DNA of 11,450 bases from Limnobacter sp. (GTDB lineage Bacteria; Pseudomonadota; Gammaproteobacteria; Burkholderiales; Burkholderiaceae_B): contig JAAURO010000024.1 in NCBI GenBank assembly GCA_012032215.1, forward strand, positions 1 to 11,450, read 5' to 3'. This document shows, one piece after another, positions 1 to 7,824 of the stretch. The notes beneath the pieces were generated by a model that saw nothing but the letters and a program-made list of their open reading frames with translations, ran no database searches and was not told the DNA's origin. A program made the position numbers and the translations under genes. How positions within the stretch are numbered: the first letter of the stretch is position 1; each line of letters opens with the position of its first letter.

Positions 1-653
1 ACTCCGGTAACGTCCAGTGGGTTGGATGTTTGTGTTGTGGGCGGTGCTTGGGGTGCTGGTGGCGGCTGCGTTGGTGCAGGCTTGGTTTGGCCGCTTTTTG
101 TGTCGTTTGTGGGACAAACCCTTTGCCTGGCGCTGGCTTTTTGGGCGGCTTTGCTGGGCGGGGTGTATGCAACCGGTTTTTGTTGGGATCAAGTAGTTTG
201 CTCAAGCCTTTGCAGGGGGAGATGCGCGCTCAGCTGGCGGTGCCGGATGTTTTGGCGCAGGCAGGCAGTGGGGCTGCCTTGTTTGAAACTGTGCAAAGCG
301 TTGTGGTTGCGCAGGAAATAGCGGCTTCTGGTCAACCGGTGTTGCTGGACTTTTATGCCGATTGGTGTGTGAGTTGCCACGAATTTGAGTTGTTTACCCT
401 GACCGACCCTGGGGTGAATTCTTTGTTGTCGGGGGTCCGTTTGTTGCGGGTGGATGTAACGGCGAATACCGAGGCGGATAGGGCTTTGATGAAGCAATAC
501 AGTCTGTTTGGCCCTCCTGCTTTGCTGTTTTTTGATGCGGCTGGCTCCGAGCAGGGCGCTGTGCGCGTGGTTGGGTTTCAAAATGCCCAACGGTTTTCTG
601 AAACATTGATGTCTTTTCGGCAGCGGGTTGGTTTGCCGCTTTTGCCTGTCTGA
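1..653 (+). CDS. dsbD: DsbD-like thiol:disulfide interchange protein, C-terminal part (5' end outside window; three apparent frameshifts)
   Basis: DsbD carries electrons from cytoplasmic thioredoxin across the inner membrane to periplasmic thiol partners. Only the C-terminal part is here. The reading frame starts in frame 1 (TPVTSSG), moves to frame 2 (MFVLWAVLGVLVAAALVQ, a membrane segment), then frame 1 (WAALLGGVYATG) and frame 3 (FLLGSSSLLKPL). One base fewer in the G run at 19-21 and one T more in each T run (138-142 and 177-181) restore one continuous protein with a well-formed last membrane helix. From about 330 the frame is intact and encodes a thioredoxin fold: DFYADWCVSC with the redox pair CVSC at 366-377, then FGPPALLFF with the expected cis-proline region. 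The stop is at 651-653. The family call is firm for the thioredoxin domain. The shifts could be real decay, but homopolymer errors fit better. No functional link to the downstream pilus-like genes is shown, although several of those exported proteins carry cysteine pairs. Confidence 0.85.
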   Translation, partial: SGNVQWVGCLCCGRCLGCWWRLRWCRLGLAAFCVVCGTNPLPGAGFLGGFAGRGVCNRFLLGSSSLLKPLQGEMRAQLAVPDVLAQAGSGAALFETVQSVVVAQEIAASGQPVLLDFYADWCVSCHEFELFTLTDPGVNSLLSGVRLLRVDVTANTEADRALMKQYSLFGPPALLFFDAAGSEQGAVRVVGFQNAQRFSETLMSFRQRVGLPLLPV

Positions 654-895
654 ATTTTCTCTTGCGGTAATTTCTTTGGCTCGACTCTCTGGCCCTCCAA
701 ATGGGGCAGCAGTGGCTGTGGCTCGTCGGTTTTCTGGGGCAATGTTTTGCTGCCTTTTGTGTGCTGGACCTGAGGCATGGGCTCTGCTTGTAACACGAAT
801 GGGGTAATCCCACGAAGGTTGCCCCTTGGAGGGATGTTAACCAAGGCAACCCTGACCATACTGAGTGTAATGTCAATTCTCGGGTCAGTGTATTT
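654..895. other. Non-coding gap between dsbD and the pilus-like gene series
   Basis: About 240 bases without a convincing gene. It holds two 30-codon open frames, at 701-793 (hydrophobic, no ribosome binding site) and at 834-926 (start of 30 codons beginning MLTKATLTILSVMS, with GGAGG almost touching the ATG, and running into the secretin gene in another frame). Neither can be supported as a gene. A strong hairpin lies at 817-851. A second weak inverted repeat, CTGACC near 852 and GGTCAG near 884, follows it. No clear sigma70-type -35/-10 pair and no U-tailed terminator for dsbD were found, but a promoter for the downstream series is most likely in this gap. Confidence 0.5.
817..851 (+). promoter_or_regulatory. 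Imperfect hairpin upstream of the secretin gene
   Basis: The left arm GGTTGCCCCTTGG (817-829) pairs with the right arm CCAAGGCAACC (841-851) as 11 base pairs with a two-base bulge in the left arm and an 11-base loop. No T run follows, so it is not a standard intrinsic terminator. It ends 44 bases before the secretin start codon. It could be a structured 5' leader or a dyad-symmetric operator. Function is unknown. Confidence 0.45.
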
Positions 896-2762
896 ATGCA
901 GAACAGAACGCTATTACAGTCATTGAATCGCAAGGCGCCGTTGGCTGCTGCGATTGCAGTGCTGCTGTCGGGCTGTGCCTCTTGGCGTGAACCCGTGGAT
1001 TTTTCAAAACAACGTGCTGAAATTAAGGCGCCTGAAGTGGCTATTCCTGTGCAAAACCCTGATCCGATCTCGGATTTGGGGATTGAGTCGGAGGGGTTGG
1101 ATGCTTTTATGCTGAAGCCGGTACAAAGCAGCGCGAGCTTGCCTGACTTACAGGTGAACAATCTGGTTCGGTTTCGGAGCGATGGGTTTGTTTGATGTGC
1201 TGCAGCTTATTTTTTCGGAAACACAAATTGCGTTGGCCTTGGAGGGTGGGGCTTCTACGGCGGCGCGTTACGGCACGGTGACGGTGAATAACCTGAGTGG
1301 CAGTTTGACAGAGGTGCTGGACAAGCTGGGCGACATTATGGGGTTTTACTGGACCTATTCTGGCAACGGGGTGTTGCGGGTGACGCCGGAGCAGCAGTTT
1401 GTGCTGGTGATGCCGCCAATTTTGGCGGAAGACAATATGGCGGGTATGACCAACACCATGAAATACCTGGGTGCGCAGGATGTGTATCTGGACCGGATTA
1501 ACCGCTCGCTGGTGTTTAGGGCTGACCGCCGCGCTTACCGGGCCATTTCGGATTATTTTGACAGCATGCGTGCTACGCGCAGCTTGATTGTGTACGACAT
1601 CAATGTGTTGCAGGTGGATTTGAATGATTCGGATACGCGTGGCATTCGCTGGGAGTTGTTTCAGGAGGGGGCTGGGTTGACCAGTGTGACTTCGGGGTTG
1701 TCGGAGGGAATAGCTGGCTCTGGTTTCGGTCGCACGAACACGGGTTTGGATACGCTGATTTTGGGCCGGAATTTCTCGGCGCAGTTTTTGCTGGATTTTC
1801 TGAAAACCCAGGGCGATGTAAAAACCTTGAGCCAGCCCAAGCTGGGTTTGATGAATGGTACGAATGGGTCGATACGCGTGGGGCAGAGCACGACGTTTGT
1901 GTCGCGCGTGGGCTCGCAGATTATCAACGGGGTGTCGCAGTCGCAGGCCGATACGCAGCAGTTGCGCACGGGTCTGGAGATGTCGGTCAGTGGCGAGGTG
2001 CACGATTCTACGGTGTATTCGCGGATTGCGATTTCCATTACTGAATTGCTGGCGCTGAAAAATTCACTGCTTTGGGCATTGATTTGAGTTTGCCGGAGGT
2101 GGCTGACCGCGAATTGCGCACGCAGGTGCGTTGCCGCCCTGGCGATACGGTGTTGCTGGGAGGCATTACGGTAGACCGCGGGAGGCGGATTATTCGGTGG
2201 TGCAGGAATTAACACCAAGGTGGAATCCGCCAAGCGCAGTGAGTTGGTGGTGACGGTGCGCCCAAGGTTGGTGCGTTTTGTGGAGCAGGCCAAGCTGGAT
2301 GAGAAGCACTTGGTGCCGACTGTTCCCGTGGCGCCTGCGCAGCCAGTGGTGCCCACGCAGCCGGTGACTCCGGTTCCTGCGGCGGCTGTGTCGGTGGTCG
2401 AGTGGGTGGAGTCTCCTGAACCGGCAGTGCCTGTTGTGCCTGTTGTGCCTGTTGTGCCTGTTGTGCCTGTTGTGCCTGTTGTGCCTGTTGTGCAGCCTGC
2501 GGCGGTTTTGCCAAAGCTGGAACAAGACGATTCCGACAGCGGGCGCCGTTTGGGCGGGTTGAGTTTGGCGGTGGGTTTGTCGAGCCGTTCCATGGAGCTG
2601 GCAAACGCCAGGAATGTGGTCCCTGGTGATGATGTGTCTGCCACAGCTTTGTTGGCAAGCATTCACGCGGGGGAGTCGGTAAAACCAGAGAATCTGCACA
2701 ACGAAATTGCTGGCGATACGCCAGCTGTTTCCTTGCTGACTGCTTCGGAGGCTAAACCATGA
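896..2762 (+). CDS. Outer-membrane lipoprotein secretin of a type IVb pilus / T2SS-like system (PilN/BfpB/TcpC-like), three apparent frameshifts
   Basis: Secretins form the multimeric outer-membrane pore for pili or secreted proteins. The N-terminus (MQNRTLLQSL...) is a lipoprotein signal with lipobox LLSGC, lipidated at Cys27, and Ala at +2 fits outer-membrane sorting. An N-domain follows (DVLQLIFSETQIAL to about residue 180), then the secretin core with TLSQPKLGLMNGTNGSIRVG (about residue 310), TGLEMSVSGEVHDSTVYSRI, and RPGDTVLLGGI near residue 413. The frame changes at 1191-1193, 2058-2062 and 2180-2182. Removing one T, adding one A and removing one G gives one 621-residue protein, for example ELLALKKFTALGIDL across the second site. 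After the core comes an unusual tail of about 160 residues with seven VPV repeats and an Ala/Val/Glu-rich end. There is no clear ribosome binding site before the ATG, but it is the only start ahead of the signal peptide. Lipoprotein secretins with this layout are typical of type IVb pili. The exact subfamily is not settled. Confidence 0.85.
2427..2489 (+). repeat. Seven perfect 9-base tandem repeats (GTGCCTGTT) inside the secretin tail
   Basis: Seven identical copies of GTGCCTGTT encode Val-Pro-Val in the secretin frame, giving a stiff VPV-type rod or linker. The copies are base-perfect including third positions, so the array is young or slippage-prone. As the unit is a multiple of three, copy number change would alter linker length without breaking the frame. 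Confidence 0.95.
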
Positions 2763-3514
2763 AGGCCTTTCTGACCTGCGTCTTGGTGGCGGTTCTGTGG
2801 TTGCCTCAAGGAAGCTGGGCGCAGTTGGTGAACAATCCATTGGTGAAGCCTGCTCCTATGAGCCAGGCGGAGCCTGCTGTCAAGCAGCAGGATTCTGCGA
2901 CCAGTGCGGCGGCTGCCGAGAATGAGGCGGAGTTGGCGCGCCGTGCTGCGGGGCGTTTGACACAGGAAGATTTTTCAATTGAGCAGCAACGCTTGAACAG
3001 TGCGCGCGTGCCTTTGCCGCTGAGCCAGATGATGGAAGGTTTGTCGCTGGTGGCGTTTTACCAGAATGCGGCGGTGCTCAGAAAGCTGGACAACACGCAG
3101 CCCGTGCCTGCGGCGGATGCGACGCAAAATGGCAACTCAGGCCGGGTGGGTGGTTCTGCGAATGTGTCTGGTTTGCGTGCTTTGCGTTTGCGCGTGGGCC
3201 AGCTGACAAACGTAAATGGGTATCAGTTGGTTGCCCGTTTGCAGGGGCAGGCGATTGCGGTGGATTGGGTGGATGAAAAATCGGGCCGTTCGATCAACGT
3301 GTTTTTTGACAGCCTGCAGGGTGGTTCCAGGTTGTTGCCAGACCAGCCCTCTATCAAGCTGGAAAGCGTGACTACGGAACAATTTGATTATCTGCGGCCG
3401 CGTTTGGGGGGCACTGGTGGTTCTTCGAGTTCTTCGAGTTCTTCGGGTTCTGATTCTTCGAATTCGAGTAGTTCAACGACTTCCGGTTCCACTTCCAGCA
3501 CCACTACCAACTGA
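2759..3514 (+). CDS. Exported protein of unknown function with Ser-rich tail, coupled to the secretin gene
   Basis: 251 residues. The ATG overlaps the secretin stop (ATGA, 2759-2762), with a GGAGG-like site just upstream, so translation is probably coupled. MKAFLTCVLVAVLWLPQGSWA is a Sec signal peptide with cleavage likely after SWA, giving a periplasmic or outer-membrane product. Next are a Gln/Ala/Glu-rich segment, a helix-prone middle (about 60-110), and a likely folded domain at about 135-220 (LRALRLRVGQLTNVNGYQLV ... SINVFFDSLQGG). The last 30 or so residues are almost only Ser, Gly, Thr and Asn. I do not recognise the family. Its place between secretin and ATPase, and its export, suggest a secretin partner such as the TcpQ/BfpG class, but that is position-based inference, not sequence recognition. 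Confidence 0.8.
   Translation: MKAFLTCVLVAVLWLPQGSWAQLVNNPLVKPAPMSQAEPAVKQQDSATSAAAAENEAELARRAAGRLTQEDFSIEQQRLNSARVPLPLSQMMEGLSLVAFYQNAAVLRKLDNTQPVPAADATQNGNSGRVGGSANVSGLRALRLRVGQLTNVNGYQLVARLQGQAIAVDWVDEKSGRSINVFFDSLQGGSRLLPDQPSIKLESVTTEQFDYLRPRLGGTGGSSSSSSSSGSDSSNSSSSTTSGSTSSTTTN
3421..3511 (+). repeat. Ser/Thr-rich low-complexity tract at the C-terminus of the exported protein
   Basis: Begins with three 9-base units, TTCTTCGAG at 3421 and 3430 and TTCTTCGGG at 3439, then degenerates into mixed TCT/TCG/AGT/TCC serine codons with Thr and Asn. The product is a flexible, uncharged tail. Mixed codons outside the first units suggest selection for composition rather than simple slippage. Confidence 0.85.
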
Positions 3515-3520
3515 CCTGCC

Positions 3521-5206
3521 ATGGATATTTTTATCAGGGACAATCAGAGTGCTTCGCTGACCGAGGGTCAGGTGGAGTTGCTGCGTGCCCAGCAGGGGAA
3601 TCTGCGTGGACAGGGGCAAAGCCTTTCGCTGGATGAACTGGCGGTGCGTGCGCGGTTTGCTTCTGGCAGGGAAAATGCGGACAAGGCAAATACGGGTGCT
3701 TCAGATTTGGGCAGTTTGTTGCCGGTTGATCTGTGCAGGCGTTATTTGTGCGAGCCCTTGAGCTGGCAAGAGGGTGTGCTGACCATTCGTTCGGCGCTGC
3801 GCTTGAATCAGGAGTGCAAGAACATTGTGCGCAAGCTGTGTCGCCTGGACACAGAGCGCGTGGTGGTGCTGGCTGCCAGCCGGGTTGAAATTTTACGGCG
3901 TTTGTCGCAAACCGACCAGGGCGCTACGGTGCCTGGTTTGCTGCATGCGCTGGAAACCGATGGTGTGCAGGCGGTAAGGCTGCGCCAGTTGGTGTTTGCG
4001 TTGTTGCGCGAAACGGTGGAGCGGCGTGCCAGCGATATTCATTTGAGCCGTAGGCCCGACCCGGATGCGTGGGTGATGTTTCGCGTGGACTCGGAAATGC
4101 AGTATGTGCACCTGATTTCTGCCTCGCTGATGCAGGCTTTGGTGGCACGTATAAAAATTGAAGCGGGGCTGGATGCATCGAATTCCAGAACTGCGCAGGA
4201 TGGCCGATTGAGCGTAGAAATCAAGGGCCGCAGCGTGGATTTTCGGGTGTCTACCCAGCCTGTGGTGGATGGCGAATCGGTGGTGCTGCGTACTCTGGAT
4301 TCAAGTATTTTGCCCACTCTGGATGAGCTGTTTCCTTGCCAGCCGCGTTTGCTTTCGCGCATGCGGAAGTTGACGCAGTATGGCCAGAAGCGTGGTGGGC
4401 TGGTGTTTATTTCCGGGGCTACCGGTTCGGGAAAAAGTACTACGCAGTACGCGCTGGCCTGTAGTTTTCAGCGCCATCGCATGAACCTGATTACTGTGGA
4501 AGATCCGGTGGAATATGTGCTGCCTTTTGCCAAACAGATTCAGTTGCACGCGCTGATCAATCAAAAAGCGATTGAGCTGGAGCGTTCGATTTTGCGCCAG
4601 GATCCGGATGTACTGATTTTTGGTGAAATACGCGATGCCGATTCTGCGCGCGCTGCGCTGGCGTTTGCGGAATCGGGTCACCTGGTGATTTCTACCATTC
4701 ACGCCAACGGGGTGTTGCAGGTGGCCGAGCGGTTTTTGTCGATTGTGGGTTCGGAATACCGCGAAGATGCACGGTTTTTGCTGGCCAATTATTTGAATGT
4801 GTGCACGCACCAAAAGCTGGTCAAGCGCTTGTGCGATTGCAAAACGCCGGTGGTTGATGAGGCGCTGGAGCGGGTGAAAACCGAAATTTTTACCAGTGGC
4901 ATTGAGGGTTTGTTTGCCGACCACGGTTTTTACCAGGCCAATGGGTGCGAGAAGTGCCGGGGTACGGGTTACCTGGGGCGCATTGCGGTGAACGAAACCA
5001 TGATGCTGGGTGCCACGCCCGATGAACGAAGCCTGTTTGTGGAGGCCTTTTTGGGCAACCAGTTGCACGTTCAGTCTGCCTTGAACGACTCGAATGGCAT
5101 TGAGATGTTTAGCCGGGAGGAAACACTGTCTGTGCTGTTGATGGCGGGGCAAATTGATTGGCCCTCTGCGCAAATGCTGCTGGATATCAAGGAGATTGGC
5201 GTATGA
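3521..5206 (+). CDS. GspE/PilB-class secretion ATPase (PilQ-like, type IVb pilus)
   Basis: 561 residues, frame intact. It is a cytoplasmic hexameric ATPase that powers pilus or pseudopilus assembly by acting on the inner-membrane platform protein. Seen in order: an N-terminal domain (about 1-140), the ASDIH motif at residues 170-174 that opens the N2 domain, Walker A GATGSGKS at 299-306, an Asp box (TVEDPVEYVLP), Walker B region DPDVLIFGEIRD at 361-372, His box STIHANG at 391-397, and a zinc-type cysteine module with C438-D-C440 and C476-x-x-C479 followed by RGTGYLGR. The first half of the cysteine motif is CxC rather than the common CxxC. The catalytic set is complete, so it should be an active assembly-type ATPase. 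The gene starts 6 bases after the preceding stop, without a strong ribosome binding site, and overlaps the next gene by 4 bases. Confidence 0.93.
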   Translation: MDIFIRDNQSASLTEGQVELLRAQQGNLRGQGQSLSLDELAVRARFASGRENADKANTGASDLGSLLPVDLCRRYLCEPLSWQEGVLTIRSALRLNQECKNIVRKLCRLDTERVVVLAASRVEILRRLSQTDQGATVPGLLHALETDGVQAVRLRQLVFALLRETVERRASDIHLSRRPDPDAWVMFRVDSEMQYVHLISASLMQALVARIKIEAGLDASNSRTAQDGRLSVEIKGRSVDFRVSTQPVVDGESVVLRTLDSSILPTLDELFPCQPRLLSRMRKLTQYGQKRGGLVFISGATGSGKSTTQYALACSFQRHRMNLITVEDPVEYVLPFAKQIQLHALINQKAIELERSILRQDPDVLIFGEIRDADSARAALAFAESGHLVISTIHANGVLQVAERFLSIVGSEYREDARFLLANYLNVCTHQKLVKRLCDCKTPVVDEALERVKTEIFTSGIEGLFADHGFYQANGCEKCRGTGYLGRIAVNETMMLGATPDERSLFVEAFLGNQLHVQSALNDSNGIEMFSREETLSVLLMAGQIDWPSAQMLLDIKEIGV

Positions 5207-6460
5207 GTTCTGTGCGCCATTACCGGGTAAGTTACCTGCACACGGGCATGCTGGATGCCACTGCGCAGCCAGAGCCCAAGGCACCCGGCTACAACCGGCA
5301 TGAGCTGGTGATTCCGGCTTCCAGCAGGCGCGAGGCCATTATGCAGGCGATGGACCGCGGCGGGGTGGTAACGGATGTGCAGCAAATCAAGCCCACTTCA
5401 ACCTGGAGCATGTTCGGTAAAAAGGGTGCATCGCGCAGTTACAAGCACAAGTTTTTGCAAGCTGTGGAGTTTAACGTGCGTTCTGGCCTGTCGCCTGAAA
5501 AGTCGCTGGAGCAGGTGGTGCTGGGTGAAACGGGCGAACACCGAATTACCTTGAACCGGGCATTGAATGCGCTGCGGCAGGGATTTTCGTTTGTAGAGGC
5601 GATAGACAGTTTGAGCTGGTTTGATGAATCGACCTTGTCGGTGTTGAAGGCGGGTGAAACGTCGGGCAGCCTGTCGCAGGCTTTGTCCACGGCGGTGCAG
5701 TTTCATGAAAAAGGTTCTGCCACGCTTAGGCTGATGTTTGGTGCTGTGGCCTGGACGGTGCTGGATGTGTTCATGGCCATTTCTACCGTGATTGGCATGC
5801 GCTTTGGTTTGATCGAGCAACTCAAGCAAAACCCCTTGACGGGTACGAACCCGGAGAAGGTGGCGCAGTTCAAACTGGCGCTTGCCATGGCTGAACAGGT
5901 GAACAATCTGCTGCTGGTGTTGTCGTTCGCATTTACGGTTTTGGTATTTTATCTGGTGCTGATGATTTTGTCGCGCCGATCAGAAAGTGCGTGATCAGGG
6001 TTTTTCGATTTTGGAGCGGGTGCCGGTGCTCAAGGTGCTTTTAATCAGCAATGGCTTGGGCGCTACGGCACGTATTCTGGCTTCGCTGCTGCGCGGGGGT
6101 GTGCATTTTCTGCAAGGCGTGGCGATTTGCGAGCGCGGCACGCAATCGCCCTTGGTGCGCGGTTTTTGGGAGAAAGTGCGTGGCAGAACCGAGTCTGGCG
6201 AGGTGCCTGCTTCCAGCATGAACGATGCGATGCTGTACAGCAGTGAACGGCTTTTGATACGCGCACACCAGGATCAGAAACAGTTGGCAGAAGCCTTGGA
6301 ATCCATGGCGGACAGCCGCGAAGAAGAGGGCACTGCGGCGGCCAAAAAGTTTTCGATGGTGGCCTTTGTTGCTTCTTTGGCCTATTCCGGCATTGCGGTG
6401 CTTTTTAGTTTGTTTGTGGTGTACTTGCAAAATGAAACAGTGTTAACGGCGGGGATGTAA
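5203..6460 (+). CDS. GspF/PilR-like inner-membrane platform protein (one apparent frameshift)
   Basis: The polytopic platform protein couples the ATPase to pilin extrusion. The start ATG overlaps the ATPase stop (ATGA) and has AAGGAG at 5189-5194. The first part (residues 1-263) has a 75-residue N-terminal extension, then a T2SSF-type domain (FLQAVEFNVRSGLSPEKSLE ... LKAGETSGSLSQAL) and membrane segments at about 176-199 and 236-257. It stops at 5994. A second frame (from about 5987) carries on at once with RDQGFSILERVPVL, a second T2SSF domain, and a last membrane helix (MVAFVASLAYSGIAVLFSLF). Taking one A from AAA at 5984-5986 joins them (RRSEVRDQGF) into 418 residues, the normal two-domain, three-helix layout. 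I read it as one gene. A real split into two interacting halves is possible but less likely. Confidence 0.88.
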
Positions 6461-6461
6461 G

Positions 6462-7337
6462 GTGAACGAACAAGAGAACCAAACCATTTTACTCGGCCTA
6501 ATGGCGGGCCGTTTACCCTGTGGACAGGCCAAGGCGTATGAGGTGGTGGTGAATCATCTGTATGCCTTGCTGGGCACGCAGCGCGTGCACGTGCACCTGA
6601 CTGAACACGGTGGCTTTGTGTATTACGTGGCGGTAGAAAGCAGATTGCTGACTTCGCACAGTAGTTTTAAAACCTGTTTGCCGGCCTGCTTTCCAGGAGG
6701 CGGGGCATTTAAGGGCGATGGCATTTACCGCTTTGAATCGGCGGGCTTGACCGTGGCCCTGATTATGGAAAACAGTGTGCCCAGGTTGTTGGTGAATGAC
6801 GAAGAGGCGGTTTACCAAAGCATTGCGGGGCTGGATTTGCCTGCGTATGGTTTGTCGGAAGAACAGCAGGCATTGGACTTTCGGTTGGTCAGTGCGCCCA
6901 TGCTGATTCAAGGCCTTTCGCAAAGGCTGGGTTCGTGGTTTTACCGCAGCTCTTTGAGTTTGTTTGCGCTGTGCGTAGCGGTGTATATCGGGGGGCTTTC
7001 TTACGAGGTTATGGCTTCTACCGATGAACGTGGGGCGGTTTCTAAAAAAGCGGTTGAAACCGATTTGAACGCCACCCTGAAAAAAATCAGCATCCAGCAA
7101 CCCCTGGCGCGCCAGATTGCACGTATTCAAACCGTGTCGTCTACGGTAATACGCGCAGGCGGCTGGATTGAAGAGTACAACATTGATGCCAAGGGCCAGG
7201 AACAATTTGTGCTGATGTTGCCAGATTGGGTAAGCCGCGATTATTTGTCGGTATTGGGCGATGACATCGTGACCGACTCGCTGGATTTGGAGCGCCTGCT
7301 GAAGGTGCAAAAACAGCCCAAAAAGGGAAAACCATGA
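6462..7337 (+). CDS. Bitopic inner-membrane protein of the pilus-like system, unknown family
   Basis: 291 residues, GTG start one base after the platform gene stop. There is no export signal. A globular N-domain of about 160 residues lies in the cytoplasm by prediction, followed by one membrane helix (about 163-181, SSLSLFALCVAVYIGGLSY) and a periplasmic part of about 110 residues with a helix-prone linker and a small compact end (EEYNIDAKGQEQFVLMLPDW). This is the topology of GspL, BfpC and PilM/PilN-type assembly-platform partners that bridge ATPase and periplasm. No sequence motif ties it to one of these families, so the role is inferred from topology and position. Cysteines at 20, 72, 76 and 171 are not arranged as a recognisable site. 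It is coupled to the next gene by an ATGA overlap. Confidence 0.8.
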   Translation: MNEQENQTILLGLMAGRLPCGQAKAYEVVVNHLYALLGTQRVHVHLTEHGGFVYYVAVESRLLTSHSSFKTCLPACFPGGGAFKGDGIYRFESAGLTVALIMENSVPRLLVNDEEAVYQSIAGLDLPAYGLSEEQQALDFRLVSAPMLIQGLSQRLGSWFYRSSLSLFALCVAVYIGGLSYEVMASTDERGAVSKKAVETDLNATLKKISIQQPLARQIARIQTVSSTVIRAGGWIEEYNIDAKGQEQFVLMLPDWVSRDYLSVLGDDIVTDSLDLERLLKVQKQPKKGKP

Positions 7338-7808
7338 AAATTTTAACGCAAAGCAACAAGCTTGTTTTTTTTAAAGAGCTGGCCAAGCTGCAAAGCGTGG
7401 TGCCGGTGTTTGTGCTGTTTGCAACCTTGATTATGTTGTGGGCGGCGGCCAGCCAGGTGCACGCCGTGCTGGGCATAAAAGAAGCCGAGCGCAGCATTGC
7501 CACACTTCCCAAATTTACGGTGGTGCGCAAAAAAGGCGACCTCGCCATGTACGAAGAATACGCACAGGTGCTAGGCCGCATCAGCCCCTCGGTTGCCGTA
7601 AAAGTGGTGCCCGAGTGGCATACAGGTAAGCACTGCTTCGGCCCAGTTTTTTCCTGAATTCATGTATGTGCTTAACAGCGTGCAGGGCGTGAAAGAAGGC
7701 ATTGTGTGGGAAGCCAGTGAAATTTGTTTGATGAAATGCCAGAACGCAAGCTCCAAAGCCCTGCTCAAGGGGTTTGTGGAACAGGTGAATGTAGAAATCA
7801 GGGATTAA
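7334..7808 (+). CDS. Small bitopic inner-membrane protein, unknown family (one apparent frameshift)
   Basis: The start overlaps the previous stop, with AAGGGA in good position. There is a short cytoplasmic N-terminus, one membrane helix at about residues 20-42 (SVVPVFVLFATLIMLWAAAS), then a periplasmic domain. The first frame stops at 7657, but frame 3 continues without a gap through FPEFMYVLNSVQGVKEG and SEICLMKCQNASSKALL to a stop at 7806-7808. One T fewer in the T6 run at 7647-7652 restores a 157-residue protein; a shift a little upstream (7620-7646, giving QVSTASAQFFPEF) is an equal alternative. Size and topology resemble GspM/PilO/PilP-type alignment proteins that pair with the preceding bitopic protein. 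This is inference only. Confidence 0.7.
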
Positions 7809-7824
7809 AAACGGGGATTACGAC

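Noticed and set aside
654..700. Intrinsic terminator after dsbD
   Set aside because: No GC-rich stem followed by a T run was found right after the stop codon; the hairpin at 817-851 lacks a T tail.
394..1161. Long open frame on the minus strand across dsbD, the gap and the secretin start
   Set aside because: It overlaps recognisable dsbD and lipoprotein-secretin coding sequence, has no domain sense and is rich in residues typical of reverse-strand shadows.
2220..2762. Independent gene starting at the GTG at 2220
   Set aside because: The protein before it in the same frame (GGGLFGGAGINTK) completes the secretin end and joins it directly once the 2180-2182 run is corrected; there is no ribosome binding site.
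1661..2840. Minus-strand frames with Thr-Gly or His-Asn-Arg repeats
   Set aside because: They are the antisense reading of the GTGCCTGTT array inside the secretin gene; no start signals or family features.
5987..6460. Independent gene starting at the GTG at 5987
   Set aside because: It begins inside the platform gene and encodes exactly the missing second T2SSF domain and last helix, so a frameshift in one gene is simpler.
138..7652. Programmed ribosomal frameshifting at the T and A runs
   Set aside because: There are too many sites in unrelated genes, in both directions, without slippery heptamer plus structure patterns; single-base run errors explain all.
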